A stretch of 64,000 nt of DNA from Streptomyces cyaneus (GCF_004028635.1 NZ_ML138678.1:1372810-1436809), one strand, 5' to 3'; shown: positions 35,033-44,308, counted from the stretch's first letter. Made by a program: numbers and translations. Notes: generated from the letters alone by a model not told the origin.

Positions 35033-35752
35033 ATGAGCAATACGGGGGATCTTTCGAAGCAGGGCGAGTCGTCGGCCGGTGGCGGCACCGTGATCGCCGA
35101 GTCGGCCTGGGTGCTGGTGCTGTTCTGTGTGGGGTGCGGGGCCGGGATCGGGTGGTTGGTCACGGTGCTTGCGCATTGGCTGGTGACGTTGCGCTGGGCG
35201 CCGTTCAAGGGGCCGGCCAAGTTGCTGACCTCTGTTCCGGAGCCGTGGCTGGGTGTTGGGGCCGCTGCGGTGGGGGCGGTTCTGGGGCTGGTCGTCGGGT
35301 TTGTTGCAGTGCATGAGTCGCTGGCTGTCAGGGTCTCCCGGGGGCGCGTCGTTCTCAGGGTCAGGGATGCCTCGCAGGAGTTCGAGGGCGATGAGATCGG
35401 GCTGGTGGTGCGGGACGGCAAGCAGCTCGTGTTGCTCGGGGCGGATGGGATGGAGATCGCGCGGGAGGATTGCGGGCTGTCCTGGGAGCGGCTTGCCGGG
35501 GCCTTCGCCGAGCATGGTTATCGCTGGGCGGACGAGGATCCGTACCGGGAGGAGTTCAGGCGGTGGGTTCCTGGGACGCCGGGGCTGCCCGAGGGGGCGG
35601 ACGCGCTGTTGAGGGCCCGTGCCGCGGCGCGGAAGAAGGGGGAGCAGGATGCCGACGACGCCCGGGAGCTGCGTGGGGAGCTGTTGAGGCTCGGCGTTGT
35701 CGTGCGGGACGAGGAGAAGAGGCAGTACTGGCGTATGCCTCAACAGCCCTGA
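35033..35752 (+). CDS. YqeB-like membrane protein
   Basis: 239 aa. Two membrane helices (about 18-45 and 73-98) precede a soluble PH-like domain (LAVRVSRGRVVLRVRD) and a helical, charged C-terminus (LLRARAAARKKGEQDADDA). I recall similar Streptomyces proteins annotated as YqeB family. Function is unknown. The ATG at 35033 is preferred; a GTG at 34991 would add 14 residues. Confidence 0.7.
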   Translation: MSNTGDLSKQGESSAGGGTVIAESAWVLVLFCVGCGAGIGWLVTVLAHWLVTLRWAPFKGPAKLLTSVPEPWLGVGAAAVGAVLGLVVGFVAVHESLAVRVSRGRVVLRVRDASQEFEGDEIGLVVRDGKQLVLLGADGMEIAREDCGLSWERLAGAFAEHGYRWADEDPYREEFRRWVPGTPGLPEGADALLRARAAARKKGEQDADDARELRGELLRLGVVVRDEEKRQYWRMPQQP

Positions 35753-35834
35753 CCGTGCCCGACGCTCTGAACGAGTACGGCGGCATGAGGTGGATCTCAG
35801 TGGTTGAGAATTCATCAACCCGGCGAAGGACTGG

Positions 35835-35848
35835 TAAGGCTTGCCTTA
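35835..35848. promoter_or_regulatory. Palindrome resembling an iron-regulator (DmdR/IdeR) box
   Basis: TAAGGC-TT-GCCTTA is a palindrome with only the central TT unpaired, about 45 bp before the binding-protein start. Set against my memory of the 19-bp DmdR/IdeR consensus, the extended site ggtaaggcttgcctta agrees at about 12 of 16 positions, but the outer bases do not match. An inverted GGTTGA/TCAACC pair lies just upstream (35802-35820). A metal-responsive operator is possible. Confidence 0.5.
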
Positions 35849-35892
35849 TATGCTGACGCGGCCTCCGCCGACGCACGACAGGACCGCCATCC

Positions 35893-37500
35893 ATGAGCAC
35901 CACCAGGACCAGCAGCGCCACCAGCGCCACCGCCGCCGCAAGCCCTGACCGCACCGCACGCTCCAGCCGCACCGCCCGCCCCACTCCGCGAAGGCTCCTC
36001 GCAGCCCTCGCCCTCACCCCGCTGCTGACCGCCTGCTTCGCACCGTCGAGCGAAGGCGGCTCGGACGCGGAAGGCGGCGCAGGGTCGGGCGGACGGCTGC
36101 GAGTTGCGCTCGCTGTGCCGCCGGTGCAGGCGCTGTCGCCGTACAGCAACGACGCCACCGTGCTGAGCAAGCTTTCCGTGGCGGAAGGCCTCACCGCGCT
36201 GGACGAGGACGGCGTCGCCGCGCCCGCGCTGGCGAAGTCCTGGGCGCAGAAGAACGCCACCACCTGGACCTTCGAGCTGCGCAAGGCCACCTTCCAGGAC
36301 GGTACGGACGTCACCGCCGAGTCCGTGGTCAACGCGCTGGACAAGGCGGGCGCCGCCGAGACCAAGCCCCGTGTGCTGAGTGACGTGACGCTGACCGCCA
36401 AGGCCGACGACGCCGACACCGTCACCCTCACGACCAAGACCGCCGATCCCGTACTCCCGCTCCGGCTCGCCAGCCCTGCCCTGGGCATCCTCTCCCCGAA
36501 GGCGTACGCGAAGGACGGCACCGTCAGTCCGGTCGGCACCGGTACCGGTCCGTTCGAGATCAGGAAGCTCACCGGGAAGAGCAAGGCCACGCTCGACCGC
36601 TTCGACGGGTACTGGGGCGGCAAGGCCAAGGCGTCCGGCATCGACGTGACATGGATCGCCGACGGCACCGCCCGCGCCAACGCCCTGCGCGGCGGCGATG
36701 TCGACATCGCCGAGTGGATCCCCACCGCCCAGGCGGAGTTGCTGGACCAGGACACCCGGCGTGAAGTGCCCTCCGTGCGGACCGACAGTCTCGTGCTCAA
36801 CACCCGCAGCGGCATCTTCGCCGACGCGTCCCTGCGCTCGGCCGCCCGCGAGGCCGTGGACGGCTCGGCGCTCGTCGACTCGGTGTTCGGCGGGTACGCC
36901 GACCCCGCGGAGGGGCTCTTCGGGCCCGCGGTCCCCTGGGCGGCCGACAGCCGGGTGCAGGTGAGCGGGCGTGCCTCGGCCGCGGCCACCGCCGACGTCA
37001 AGGCGAAGACCAAGGGGAAGACGCTGCGGCTGGCCACCTACACCAACCGCGCGGAACTGCCCGAAGCCGCCACCGTGCTGCAACAGCAGCTGGAGAAGGC
37101 CGGCTTCACGGTGAAGCAGGACGTGCGCGAGTACACGCAGATGGAGGCCGACCTCCTCGCGGGCAAGTACGACGCGCTCGTCTTCTCCCGGGTGACGCTC
37201 CTCGACACCGGCGACGCGGTCGCCTACCTCGCCAGCGACTACATGAGCGACGGTGTCTACAACATCGCGGGCCTGAAGGACTCGGCCGTCGACAAGGCCG
37301 TCGAGGCGGCGGGCGAGGAAGGCGACACCGAGCAGCGCCGGACGAAGATCATGCGGGCCGAGGCGGAGATCCTGCGCACGGACGCCGTCGTACCGCTGGT
37401 CCACGAGAAGGTCGTACAGGGCATCGGCACCGATGTCGAGGGTGTGCTTCTCGACCCGCGCGAGCGGTCCCTCGTCGATGCCGACACGCACCTGAAGTAG
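35893..37500 (+). CDS. ABC transporter substrate-binding lipoprotein (family 5)
   Basis: 535 aa. The signal sequence has a lipobox LLTAC (Cys48) after an unusually long Ser/Thr/Arg-rich leader. The body is a type-II periplasmic-binding fold of the peptide/nickel/opine family (LSVAEGLTALDEDG; WTFELRKATFQDG; GTGPFEI; then the paired domain). It binds peptides, nickel complexes or metallophores outside the membrane and delivers them to the fused permease 10 bp downstream. The possible iron box upstream favours a metal chelate, but this is inference. Confidence 0.9.
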   Translation: MSTTRTSSATSATAAASPDRTARSSRTARPTPRRLLAALALTPLLTACFAPSSEGGSDAEGGAGSGGRLRVALAVPPVQALSPYSNDATVLSKLSVAEGLTALDEDGVAAPALAKSWAQKNATTWTFELRKATFQDGTDVTAESVVNALDKAGAAETKPRVLSDVTLTAKADDADTVTLTTKTADPVLPLRLASPALGILSPKAYAKDGTVSPVGTGTGPFEIRKLTGKSKATLDRFDGYWGGKAKASGIDVTWIADGTARANALRGGDVDIAEWIPTAQAELLDQDTRREVPSVRTDSLVLNTRSGIFADASLRSAAREAVDGSALVDSVFGGYADPAEGLFGPAVPWAADSRVQVSGRASAAATADVKAKTKGKTLRLATYTNRAELPEAATVLQQQLEKAGFTVKQDVREYTQMEADLLAGKYDALVFSRVTLLDTGDAVAYLASDYMSDGVYNIAGLKDSAVDKAVEAAGEEGDTEQRRTKIMRAEAEILRTDAVVPLVHEKVVQGIGTDVEGVLLDPRERSLVDADTHLK

Positions 37501-37510
37501 GTGGGCAGGC

Positions 37511-39262
37511 GTGACATCGGCCGGTGCTGACACCCGCTCCCGCCCTTCTCCGTGGCGTACGGTGAGCGGCCGTCTCGTCGCAGGGGCCGCGCTGCTCACA
37601 GCCGTCGCCCTGCTGCCCTGGCTGTCCGGGAACGACCCCGCGCTGACGGTGTTGCGGGCCCGCTCCGCCGACCAGGATCCGACTCCGGCGCAACTGGCCA
37701 CCGTACGGGAGCAACTGGGGCTGGACGAGGGGCCGTTCACGCATCTCGCGCACTGGCTGGGCGGGCTGCCGCGCGGTGACGCGGGCAGCTCCTGGGTGTC
37801 GGGCGAACCGGTGCTGCCCCAGGTGACGACCGCCTTCGCGGTCTCCGTGACGCTGATGCTCGGCGCGCTCGTGGTCACGGTCGCGGTGGCGGCGCTGGTC
37901 ACCGGCCGCACCGTGTGGCTCGGCTCCCGGCGGCGGCTGCGCCGGGCGCGGGCGGGCGTCGGGGCGGCCGTTCTCGCCGCGCTGCCCAAGTTCCTGCTCG
38001 CTTCGCTGCTCGCCACGGTGTGCGGGGTGTGGCTGGGCTGGTTCCCGTCCAGTGGGTGGGAGGGGCCGTCCTCGATGGTGCTGCCGGCGCTCGCCCTGGG
38101 TGTGCCGTCGGGAGCGATGATCGGCGGTCTGCTCGACCAGTCGCTGCCCGGTGCCTTCCGGGAGCCATGGGCGCGCACCTGGTACGCCTTCGGATTCTCG
38201 CCCGGCGCCGTCGCCCGCAACGCGCTGCGGCGCGCCCTGGCCGGGGTGCTCCCGCAGCTGCTGCCGACCGTGGTGGCGCTGGTCGGTGGCGCGGTCGCGG
38301 TGGAGAAGATCTTCAACATTCCGGGGCTCGGCCGACTCGCCCTGGACGCCGCCATCGCCCAGGACCTTCCGCCACTGCAGACGGCGACACTGGCCCTCGT
38401 CCTGCTCGGCGTCGTCGCCGGCCTGATCGTCCAGGCCCTGCGGCGCGCCCTTCTCGGCCCAGCCCTGCGGGACGGCGCCCTGACCGCCCCACCCCCGCCG
38501 GACTCCGCGCGGCGACGATCCACGCGCCGGATCGCCGGGTTCTGTGCGGTCGTACTCCTCGCCCTGGTCGTGGCGGGGCTGCTGCGTGATCCCCTGCGGG
38601 TGGAGACGGCCGCCCGGCTCCTCCCGCCTTCCGCCGCGCACCCGTTGGGCACCGACTCCCTCGGCCGGGATCTGCTGGCCCGGCTGGGCCATGGGGCGCT
38701 GCGCACGGCGGGTGTCGCCCTCGCGGTGACGGTGGTCAGCGTCCTCGTCGGGCTGCTGCTCGGCAGCGCGGCACGGGTCAGCGCGGGCCTGACCGAGGTG
38801 GCCTCGACGCTTCCGGCCGTCCTCGCCGGGCTGCTGACCACGGCGGTCACCGGGCCGTCGGTGTGGGGTGCCGCGCTCGCGGTGTGCCTGGTCGGCTGGA
38901 CGCCGTACGCCGCCCAGGCCGCGGCGTTGATCGAGGAGGAACGGGCGAGTGGTCACATGCTCGCGTCGGTCTCGTTCGGCGCCGGGCCGCGTTATCTGAT
39001 GCGCCACCACTACTTGCCCGCGGTCCTGCCCTCCGTGCTGCGCAACGCCCTGCTGCGGCTGCCGACCGCGGTCCTGGTGCTGGCTTCCCTGGGCTTCCTC
39101 GGGCTGGGCGAGCAGCCGCCCACCCCGGAGTGGGGGCGGCTGTTGTCGGAGAACCAGCCGTATGCCGAGCTGGCGCCGTGGACCGTGTTCGGGCCGGCGT
39201 GCGCGCTCGTTCTGCTCGCCGTTCTCGCGGTGTCCGGTACGGCGTCGGGGCGCAGGGCCTGA
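37511..39262 (+). CDS. Fused double ABC permease, peptide/nickel type
   Basis: 583 aa from a GTG. Two binding-protein-dependent permease domains in one chain: the first (about 1-310) is DppB-like with EKIFNIPGLGRLALDAA; the second (about 335-583) is DppC-like with GTDSLGRDLLARL and LASLGFLGLGEQPPTPEWG. DppB and DppC are usually separate genes. No ABC ATPase gene follows: the next gene is a 70-aa membrane protein. The importer must borrow ATPases from elsewhere, or the ATPase was lost. Confidence 0.9.
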   Translation: MTSAGADTRSRPSPWRTVSGRLVAGAALLTAVALLPWLSGNDPALTVLRARSADQDPTPAQLATVREQLGLDEGPFTHLAHWLGGLPRGDAGSSWVSGEPVLPQVTTAFAVSVTLMLGALVVTVAVAALVTGRTVWLGSRRRLRRARAGVGAAVLAALPKFLLASLLATVCGVWLGWFPSSGWEGPSSMVLPALALGVPSGAMIGGLLDQSLPGAFREPWARTWYAFGFSPGAVARNALRRALAGVLPQLLPTVVALVGGAVAVEKIFNIPGLGRLALDAAIAQDLPPLQTATLALVLLGVVAGLIVQALRRALLGPALRDGALTAPPPPDSARRRSTRRIAGFCAVVLLALVVAGLLRDPLRVETAARLLPPSAAHPLGTDSLGRDLLARLGHGALRTAGVALAVTVVSVLVGLLLGSAARVSAGLTEVASTLPAVLAGLLTTAVTGPSVWGAALAVCLVGWTPYAAQAAALIEEERASGHMLASVSFGAGPRYLMRHHYLPAVLPSVLRNALLRLPTAVLVLASLGFLGLGEQPPTPEWGRLLSENQPYAELAPWTVFGPACALVLLAVLAVSGTASGRRA

Positions 39263-39358
39263 AGGAGTCGTGCGGCTTCGGTGCCAGGTGGGGGCTGGGG
39301 TTCGAGGGGCTGTTGTGCGGGCTGAGAGGATTGCGCGGACCGTGCAGGAAGAAGGGGG

Positions 39359-39571
39359 ATGAGTATGTTCGAGATTGTCGTTCTGTCCGGTGTCCTCGCG
39401 CTCGTCGTCGGAATGTGTGGCTGCGTCGTGTGGGCGGAGCGGGGCGGCCCGCGCTGGGTGCGCGGGGTGGCCGCTGTGACCCTGGGACTGAGCCGGTTGG
39501 TGAGATGGCTGGCGCGTTCGAGTCGGACATCGGGGTCGGGGGCGGGGTCGCGCTCGGACGGGGACGACTGA
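39359..39571 (+). CDS. Small single-helix membrane protein
   Basis: 70 aa (68 from the second ATG at 39365, which has better Shine-Dalgarno spacing). It has a hydrophobic segment MFEIVVLSGVLALVVGMCGC, a basic middle and a Ser/Gly/Asp tail. No family is recognised. It lies 96 bp after the permease and may be co-transcribed. Confidence 0.55.
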   Translation: MSMFEIVVLSGVLALVVGMCGCVVWAERGGPRWVRGVAAVTLGLSRLVRWLARSSRTSGSGAGSRSDGDD

Positions 39572-39665
39572 CCATACGAGCGACGACCGGCAGCAGGACC
39601 GACGACCGACGTTGTCCGGCCCGCACGCGCCGGCCGTGGCGCCCGCGCGTGGGCCGCGTCTCGGG

Positions 39666-41147
39666 TTACCCGGCCGGCTTCGCCGGGCTCGCCGTCACTG
39701 TCGCCGCTCCCCCGCCCTCACTCAGCAGCCACTCGTGGTGCAGGGCCCCCAACGGGATCTTCCTCTGGAAAACGGGCGTGCCGAATATGGTCAGTTGGAG
39801 CTGGAGGGAGCCGGTCAGGTCCACTCCGCCGTAGAAGGCGTAGGAGCCTGCCGCCGCGCCGGTGCCCGTGCCCGTGCCGTCAATGGAGCCCTCGGCCGAT
39901 GCGTCGGCGTGGGCGCGGACGTACGGGGCCAGGTCGGCCGTGACGCCCACCGTGCCGTAGAGGCCCACGGTGGCCTCGGCGCCCAACGCGGCCTTGACGT
40001 CACCGGCGGCCGAGACGGTGGCCTTCAGGGGCTCGCCCCTCATGTCGGACTCGCTGACCGGGGTCCAGCCCTTGGCCCAGGAGAAGCTGCCGCCGACGCG
40101 GAAGTCGCCCTTCAGGTCCTGTTCGACGTCCACCGTCACCCGGCCGTCCGCGTTCACCTGGATGTAGCAGGTCAGATCCAGGTTTACGACGACGGGGATC
40201 GGGCCGACCTGGATCACCGGGTCGGAGTGGAGCTCGGCGAAGGAGATGCGGATCGGCTGTCCGTTCGTCGAGCCGGCCGCGCGGCCCTTCAGGGACCACT
40301 GGGAGGCCCAGTCGCCCGAGAGGCCCAGGAACGCGCCGCCGGGCGAGGCACCCGTGCCGTTGCCGGAGCCGTCGCCGGAGCCGTCGTACGAGAACGCGAC
40401 CTCGGGGGCGAGCTGCACGAAGCCCTCCACGGACGCGGCCGCCGACGCCGGGGCGCCCTCGGCCGTGGCGACCGCGGCGCCCACGTCGATACGCAGGCTG
40501 CCCAGCGGGAGTTTCGCGCCCTCGGGGCCGAAGTGGAGGTCACCGGTCTTCGCCCAGGAGACCTTCACACCCTTCAGGAGCGGCTCGACCTCTACGGCCG
40601 ACGGGTCCACGGGGACCGTGCCGTCGGCCTTGCCGTCGCCGAGCACGGAGTTGAGCTTCGCCGGTTCCGTCCCGACCGTCGTATCGCCGTCCTCCGTGCT
40701 GCCCACGACTTCCGTGACCTCGGCCAGCACGCCGTCGGGGGCGCCGGGGGCGGGGGCACTGGCGATGATGTCGCCGACGGTGACCGGAGGTTGGGGTGCG
40801 GGAGCGGTCGAGGGACTCCGCGAGGGGTTGGCGGTCGGTTTCGTGACGGAGGGCGCGGAGATGACGGCCCGTCCGCTCTTCCTGTCGTACGAGGCGACCT
40901 TGAGGGAGGACTTCTTCGCCGGGCCCGCCTCACCCGCGTCGGCCACGGCGGTGGGGGTGGCCGCACCGGACGGGGCCGACACTACGGCGAGTTGCTCCCG
41001 GACCGCGGCGGGCTCGGGGCTCTCGGCCGCCGTCGGGGGCGCCGTTTCGGTGGCGGTCGGTGAGGTGGTGGAGCAGCCGGTGGTCAGTACGGCCGCGAGG
41101 GCGATCGCCGACAGTAAGGCATGTCTCTTGAGCTTGGGTCTGTGCAC
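39666..41147 (-). CDS. Large secreted lipoprotein, unknown function
   Basis: 493 aa. Lipobox LTTGC (Cys25), then about 130 residues rich in Pro, Thr and Ala, likely a cell-wall-spanning linker, and a large beta-rich domain (SWAKTGDLHFGPEG; VVVNLDLTCYIQVNADG; DLTGSLQLQLTIF). The repeated strand pattern and Gly/Thr runs suggest a beta-sandwich or barrel outside the membrane. No enzyme motif or known family. It lies downstream of, and in the same direction as, the ECF sigma gene, 283 bp away, so it may be a target of that sigma factor. Confidence 0.75.
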   Translation of the reverse strand: MHRPKLKRHALLSAIALAAVLTTGCSTTSPTATETAPPTAAESPEPAAVREQLAVVSAPSGAATPTAVADAGEAGPAKKSSLKVASYDRKSGRAVISAPSVTKPTANPSRSPSTAPAPQPPVTVGDIIASAPAPGAPDGVLAEVTEVVGSTEDGDTTVGTEPAKLNSVLGDGKADGTVPVDPSAVEVEPLLKGVKVSWAKTGDLHFGPEGAKLPLGSLRIDVGAAVATAEGAPASAAASVEGFVQLAPEVAFSYDGSGDGSGNGTGASPGGAFLGLSGDWASQWSLKGRAAGSTNGQPIRISFAELHSDPVIQVGPIPVVVNLDLTCYIQVNADGRVTVDVEQDLKGDFRVGGSFSWAKGWTPVSESDMRGEPLKATVSAAGDVKAALGAEATVGLYGTVGVTADLAPYVRAHADASAEGSIDGTGTGTGAAAGSYAFYGGVDLTGSLQLQLTIFGTPVFQRKIPLGALHHEWLLSEGGGAATVTASPAKPAG

Positions 41148-41379
41148 GCGTGTTCCTCGGGAGCGGTGTATGGGGGTGCGCTGCAGGAGGTGACGAGTGG
41201 GGAGCGGGCGTGCGGCGCCGCGGGAGGGCGTATCGAGGCATGCCGATACGGCCCTTCCGGCACTGTGCGCAGACGGTGGTTACTCCCCAGTAGTCATGCA
41301 TGAGCATGCCAGCACGGAAGGAACAGCAGCCGCTTTCTTTTTGCGCGACTGCGGTGACGTGGGACACATCGACGTCGGT

Positions 41380-41427
41380 CGGTGCCGAGTTGGGGCGATG
41401 CCGAGTCGGGTCGATGCCGAGTCAGGT
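41380..41427. repeat. 16-bp tandem repeat after the sigma factor gene
   Basis: About three copies of cgatgccgagtcgggt, with the last two near-perfect (41396-41427), lying immediately after the stop codon of the sigma-factor fusion gene. Confidence 0.75.
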
Positions 41428-41430
41428 CGG

Positions 41431-43200
41431 TCAGTTCCCGCAGGGGTTTCCCGGGTCCTCGGGGGTTGGCTGCGGGGTGGGAGCGGGGGCGGTCGTCTCC
41501 GGCGGAGTGGGGGTTTCCGGGGCCTCCGGCGTCTCCTCAACCGGCCCCGGCTCTGCGGGAGTTGGGTTCGACGGCTCCGGCGTGGGCGAGGGTGACGGCG
41601 TTGCGGGGACCTCGGCCTCCGGGGGCTCGGGGGACGCCGGGGGCTCGGGAGTCGCCGGGGGCTCCGGGACCTCCGGGGCCTCCGGGGCCTCCGGTTGCGG
41701 GTTCTGCGGCCCTGGCTCGGGAACGTCCGGGTACGGCGGCGTCTCCTGCCCCGGCTTCTCCGGGTTCTCTTCCCCTGGGGCAGCCGGTTCCGGGGCGGCC
41801 GGCTCCGGCGCGCCCGGCTCCGGGGCAGCCGGGTCTTCGGTTCCCGGCGTCGGTTCGTGCGGCGGGGGCGTGTCGTTCTGCGGGGGCGTGTCGTCCGCCG
41901 GGGGCTCGATCACCGGCTCGGCACCGGGCGGTGCGGGTTCATCGGCGACCGGCGCATCGGCCGCCGGCTCAGCCGGAACCGCGGGCCTGGCCGCAATCCC
42001 CGGCACAGCCGCCGACACCGGCCCAGCCTCGGCCACCACGCCCCTCACCGCCGTATCCGAACCAGTCACCGGCACCCCCGCCGATCCACCCGATCCGCCC
42101 GATCCGCCCGGCCCACCCGGTTCCTCCGCCTCCCGCGGCGCCTGCGCCACAGCAACCGGCCCCTCCGGCGGCCGGGCGACCACCGGTGCCTCCGCCAGTG
42201 GTGCCCGGTCCGGAAGCGGCGTCGGGGACGAGTTGCTCGTGCCCAGGGCGAGCATCATCGCGAGGGCCGCGCCCGCGACCGTCGCCCCCGCCGCGATCGC
42301 CGTCGGCACCTTCGCGCCGCCCGTGCCGCCGGTCACCGCCTGGCGGGCCGCGTGCAGGGTGCCGCCGAGCTGGCCGCTCAGGGCGGCCGTGGCGCCGGCG
42401 GACCCGGCGACGAAGGGGAGCAGGAACTTGCCGGCGCCGCCGACGGCGAAGACCAGCAGGGCCGGGCCGACCAGTGCGGGCAGCCGGTCGTTGGCGCGCA
42501 TGAGTACCGCGAGCCGGCCGCGGCAGTCGTCGCAGGCGTCCACGTGGGCGAGCAGGCGTTCCGACTGGCGTGGCGTCGCGTTGCCGCGGACGTACGCCGG
42601 CATGCGCACCCAGTGGACCTCGCAGGCAGGATCGTCGGGGGCGCCGGTCTGGTTGCGCAGGAAGGCCTGGCGCATGCCCTCGCGGGCGCGGTGCAGCAGT
42701 ACGGCGGTCGCGCCCTGCTTGGCACCGATGCGCTGCCCGACCGTCTCCAGCGGCTGGCCCTCGGCCTCCGCCAGCCATAGGGCCTGCACCCAGCGCTCGG
42801 GGAGTTGGCCCAGCACCCGCACCAACAGGTCGACGGACGAGACCTGTTCGGCCGGGTCCGCCGCGTCCTCCGCGTGGACGGAGAGCTCCGTGCGCTCGGC
42901 GGTGCGCGGGTCGTGCGGGGTCTCGCGCGTCTCGCCGCCGGCCGTCGCCGCCAGGTGCCGCACCGTCGTCATCAGGTACGCCGGTACGTTCTCGATCTCA
43001 TGGCCCGCCGACAGCCGCCGCCAGACGCGGAAGTGTGCCTCGGCGACCAGGTCCTCTGCGGCCCAGGAGTTGTTGCGGGTGAGCGAGCGCGCGTAGGCCA
43101 CCAGGCGTGGCTGCTGTTCCTCGTAGATACGGGCGTACGAGGCGGTCGCGGACGCGGGCGGTGACGCCTGGGCGGGCACCTTGGGGGAACCGTCGGACAT
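41431..43200 (-). CDS. ECF sigma factor fused to zinc-finger, membrane and Pro-rich domains
   Basis: 589 aa. Residues 20-90 are sigma region 2 (YARIYEEQQPRLVAYARSL) and 120-180 region 4 (LPERWVQALWLAEAEGQP). Then come an anti-sigma-type zinc finger (HVDACDDC), membrane segments (LVGPALLVFAVGG; AIAAGATVAGAALAMMLAL) and about 230 residues of Pro/Glu/Ala-rich sequence predicted outside the cell. The sigma factor and its membrane sensor are one chain, like ECF groups with C-terminal extensions. Release may need proteolysis, or the protein may work tethered. The 191-bp AT-richer region upstream holds its promoter. Confidence 0.88.
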   Translation of the reverse strand: MSDGSPKVPAQASPPASATASYARIYEEQQPRLVAYARSLTRNNSWAAEDLVAEAHFRVWRRLSAGHEIENVPAYLMTTVRHLAATAGGETRETPHDPRTAERTELSVHAEDAADPAEQVSSVDLLVRVLGQLPERWVQALWLAEAEGQPLETVGQRIGAKQGATAVLLHRAREGMRQAFLRNQTGAPDDPACEVHWVRMPAYVRGNATPRQSERLLAHVDACDDCRGRLAVLMRANDRLPALVGPALLVFAVGGAGKFLLPFVAGSAGATAALSGQLGGTLHAARQAVTGGTGGAKVPTAIAAGATVAGAALAMMLALGTSNSSPTPLPDRAPLAEAPVVARPPEGPVAVAQAPREAEEPGGPGGSGGSGGSAGVPVTGSDTAVRGVVAEAGPVSAAVPGIAARPAVPAEPAADAPVADEPAPPGAEPVIEPPADDTPPQNDTPPPHEPTPGTEDPAAPEPGAPEPAAPEPAAPGEENPEKPGQETPPYPDVPEPGPQNPQPEAPEAPEVPEPPATPEPPASPEPPEAEVPATPSPSPTPEPSNPTPAEPGPVEETPEAPETPTPPETTAPAPTPQPTPEDPGNPCGN

Positions 43201-43391
43201 GGCTGGAACGCTCCGGTTGCCTGCTGGGCTGAAGGGCGCGGACGAGTTTGTCAGCGTAGATGACTAAAATCTCAACTAAATGGTTCGCGTGAGTTAGATC
43301 ACAGGAGCCGGATTCCGGTTCGGCGTAATCAACGGGCCTCCGACGCGGTCGAGAAGGCGCACAGACACCTATTCACCGGAGAAGACCGACC

Positions 43392-43805
43392 ATGCGCCTC
43401 GCCCTCGCACAGCCCGTCCGCGCCCGCCTCGTCACCCCCGACTACCCGGAGCTGCCGATACGCGCGACCCTGCGCTACTGCGCCGCCGAACCCTTCGCCG
43501 TGCACGTCGACTTCCCCGCCCACGTCTCGAACGACGGGCACGGGGTGACGTGGACGTTCGCCCGCTCGCTCCTGGAGGAGGGGCTCGACGGGGCGGCCGG
43601 GATCGGGGACGTGCGGATCGTGCCGTGCGGGCGGTCCCGTACGGTCCTGGAGTTCCACGCGCCGCACGGCATGGCCGCCATCAGATTCGGTACGGCTCCT
43701 CTCCGGCGGTTTCTGCAACGGTCGTACGCCGTCGTCGAGCCGGGAAGCGAGGATCTGGGCCCGGAACTGGACCACGGCCTCATGTCACTGCTCGACGGGG
43801 TCTGA
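43392..43805 (+). CDS. SsgA-like sporulation/cell-division protein
   Basis: 137 aa, the usual SALP length. Typical family text: RATLRYCAAEPFAVHVDF and VTWTFARSLLEEGLDG. SsgA-like proteins occur in sporulating actinomycetes and place FtsZ or control spore-wall synthesis and septum maturation. Which paralogue this is cannot be decided. The AT-rich segment at 43255-43310 upstream probably contains its promoter. It converges on the Lrp gene with only 3 bp between them. Confidence 0.93.
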   Translation: MRLALAQPVRARLVTPDYPELPIRATLRYCAAEPFAVHVDFPAHVSNDGHGVTWTFARSLLEEGLDGAAGIGDVRIVPCGRSRTVLEFHAPHGMAAIRFGTAPLRRFLQRSYAVVEPGSEDLGPELDHGLMSLLDGV

Positions 43806-43808
43806 GGT

Positions 43809-44279
43809 TCAGGAGGTCTCCATGGGCGTCAGTACGCGCGTGCCGGTCTGGCGGTAGATCACCGAGCTGCGGAAACTCACCACCTCGCGGCGGGCGCTGA
43901 AGCGGTCCATGAGGAAAGCGTGCAGATGCTCGATGTCCGGGACGGCCACATGGACGAGGAAGTCGTCGTCGCCGGAGACCACGAAGACCGAGACGACCTC
44001 GGGGAGTTGGGTCAGGTAGCCCTCGAAGTCGTAGATCACCTCGCGGCTCAGCGGACGCAGCCGGGCGAAGACCAGGGCCTGGAGCGAGCGGCCCAGCAGG
44101 CGGGGCTGTACGGCCGCGTGGTAGCCGGTGATCACGCCGCGGGCGCGCAGGGCGCGGACCCGTTCCAGGCAGGTGGAGGGTGCGATGCCGACCCGGCGGG
44201 CGAGTTCGCGGTTGGTGAGCCGTGCATCGCGCTGGAGATGGGTGAGGATCGCCGAATCAGTGTCGTCCATGGCCGTCAT
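43809..44279 (-). CDS. Lrp/AsnC family regulator
   Basis: 156 aa from the ATG at 44279 (an ATG at 44270 is possible). The N-terminal HTH reads RLTNRELARRVGIAPSTCLERV; the C-terminal RAM domain (VVSVFVVSGDDDFLVHVAV) binds an amino acid and makes octamers. It probably senses an amino acid and regulates itself and the divergent methyltransferase. A 15-bp palindrome lies between the two starts. Confidence 0.92.
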   Translation of the reverse strand: MTAMDDTDSAILTHLQRDARLTNRELARRVGIAPSTCLERVRALRARGVITGYHAAVQPRLLGRSLQALVFARLRPLSREVIYDFEGYLTQLPEVVSVFVVSGDDDFLVHVAVPDIEHLHAFLMDRFSARREVVSFRSSVIYRQTGTRVLTPMETS

Positions 44280-44293
44280 TCTTCCCGCGGTTT

Positions 44294-44308
44294 CCGAATT
44301 TGGTTCGG
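44294..44308. promoter_or_regulatory. Candidate Lrp/AsnC box
   Basis: CCGAA-N5-TTCGG, 15 bp, in the 99-bp gap between the divergent Lrp and methyltransferase genes, 15 bp from the Lrp start. Length and partial symmetry suit Lrp-family sites. Confidence 0.45.

Noticed and set aside
35815..38850. Large minus-strand ORF of about 1000 codons opposite the ABC importer genes
   Set aside because: It is the shadow of the binding-protein and permease genes; its product is low-complexity Arg/Ala/Gly text, while the plus-strand frames carry clear domain motifs.
41431..43200. Sigma factor ending before the Pro-rich part, with a frameshift
   Set aside because: One continuous frame runs through the zinc finger, hydrophobic segments and Pro-rich tail with no sign of a second start.
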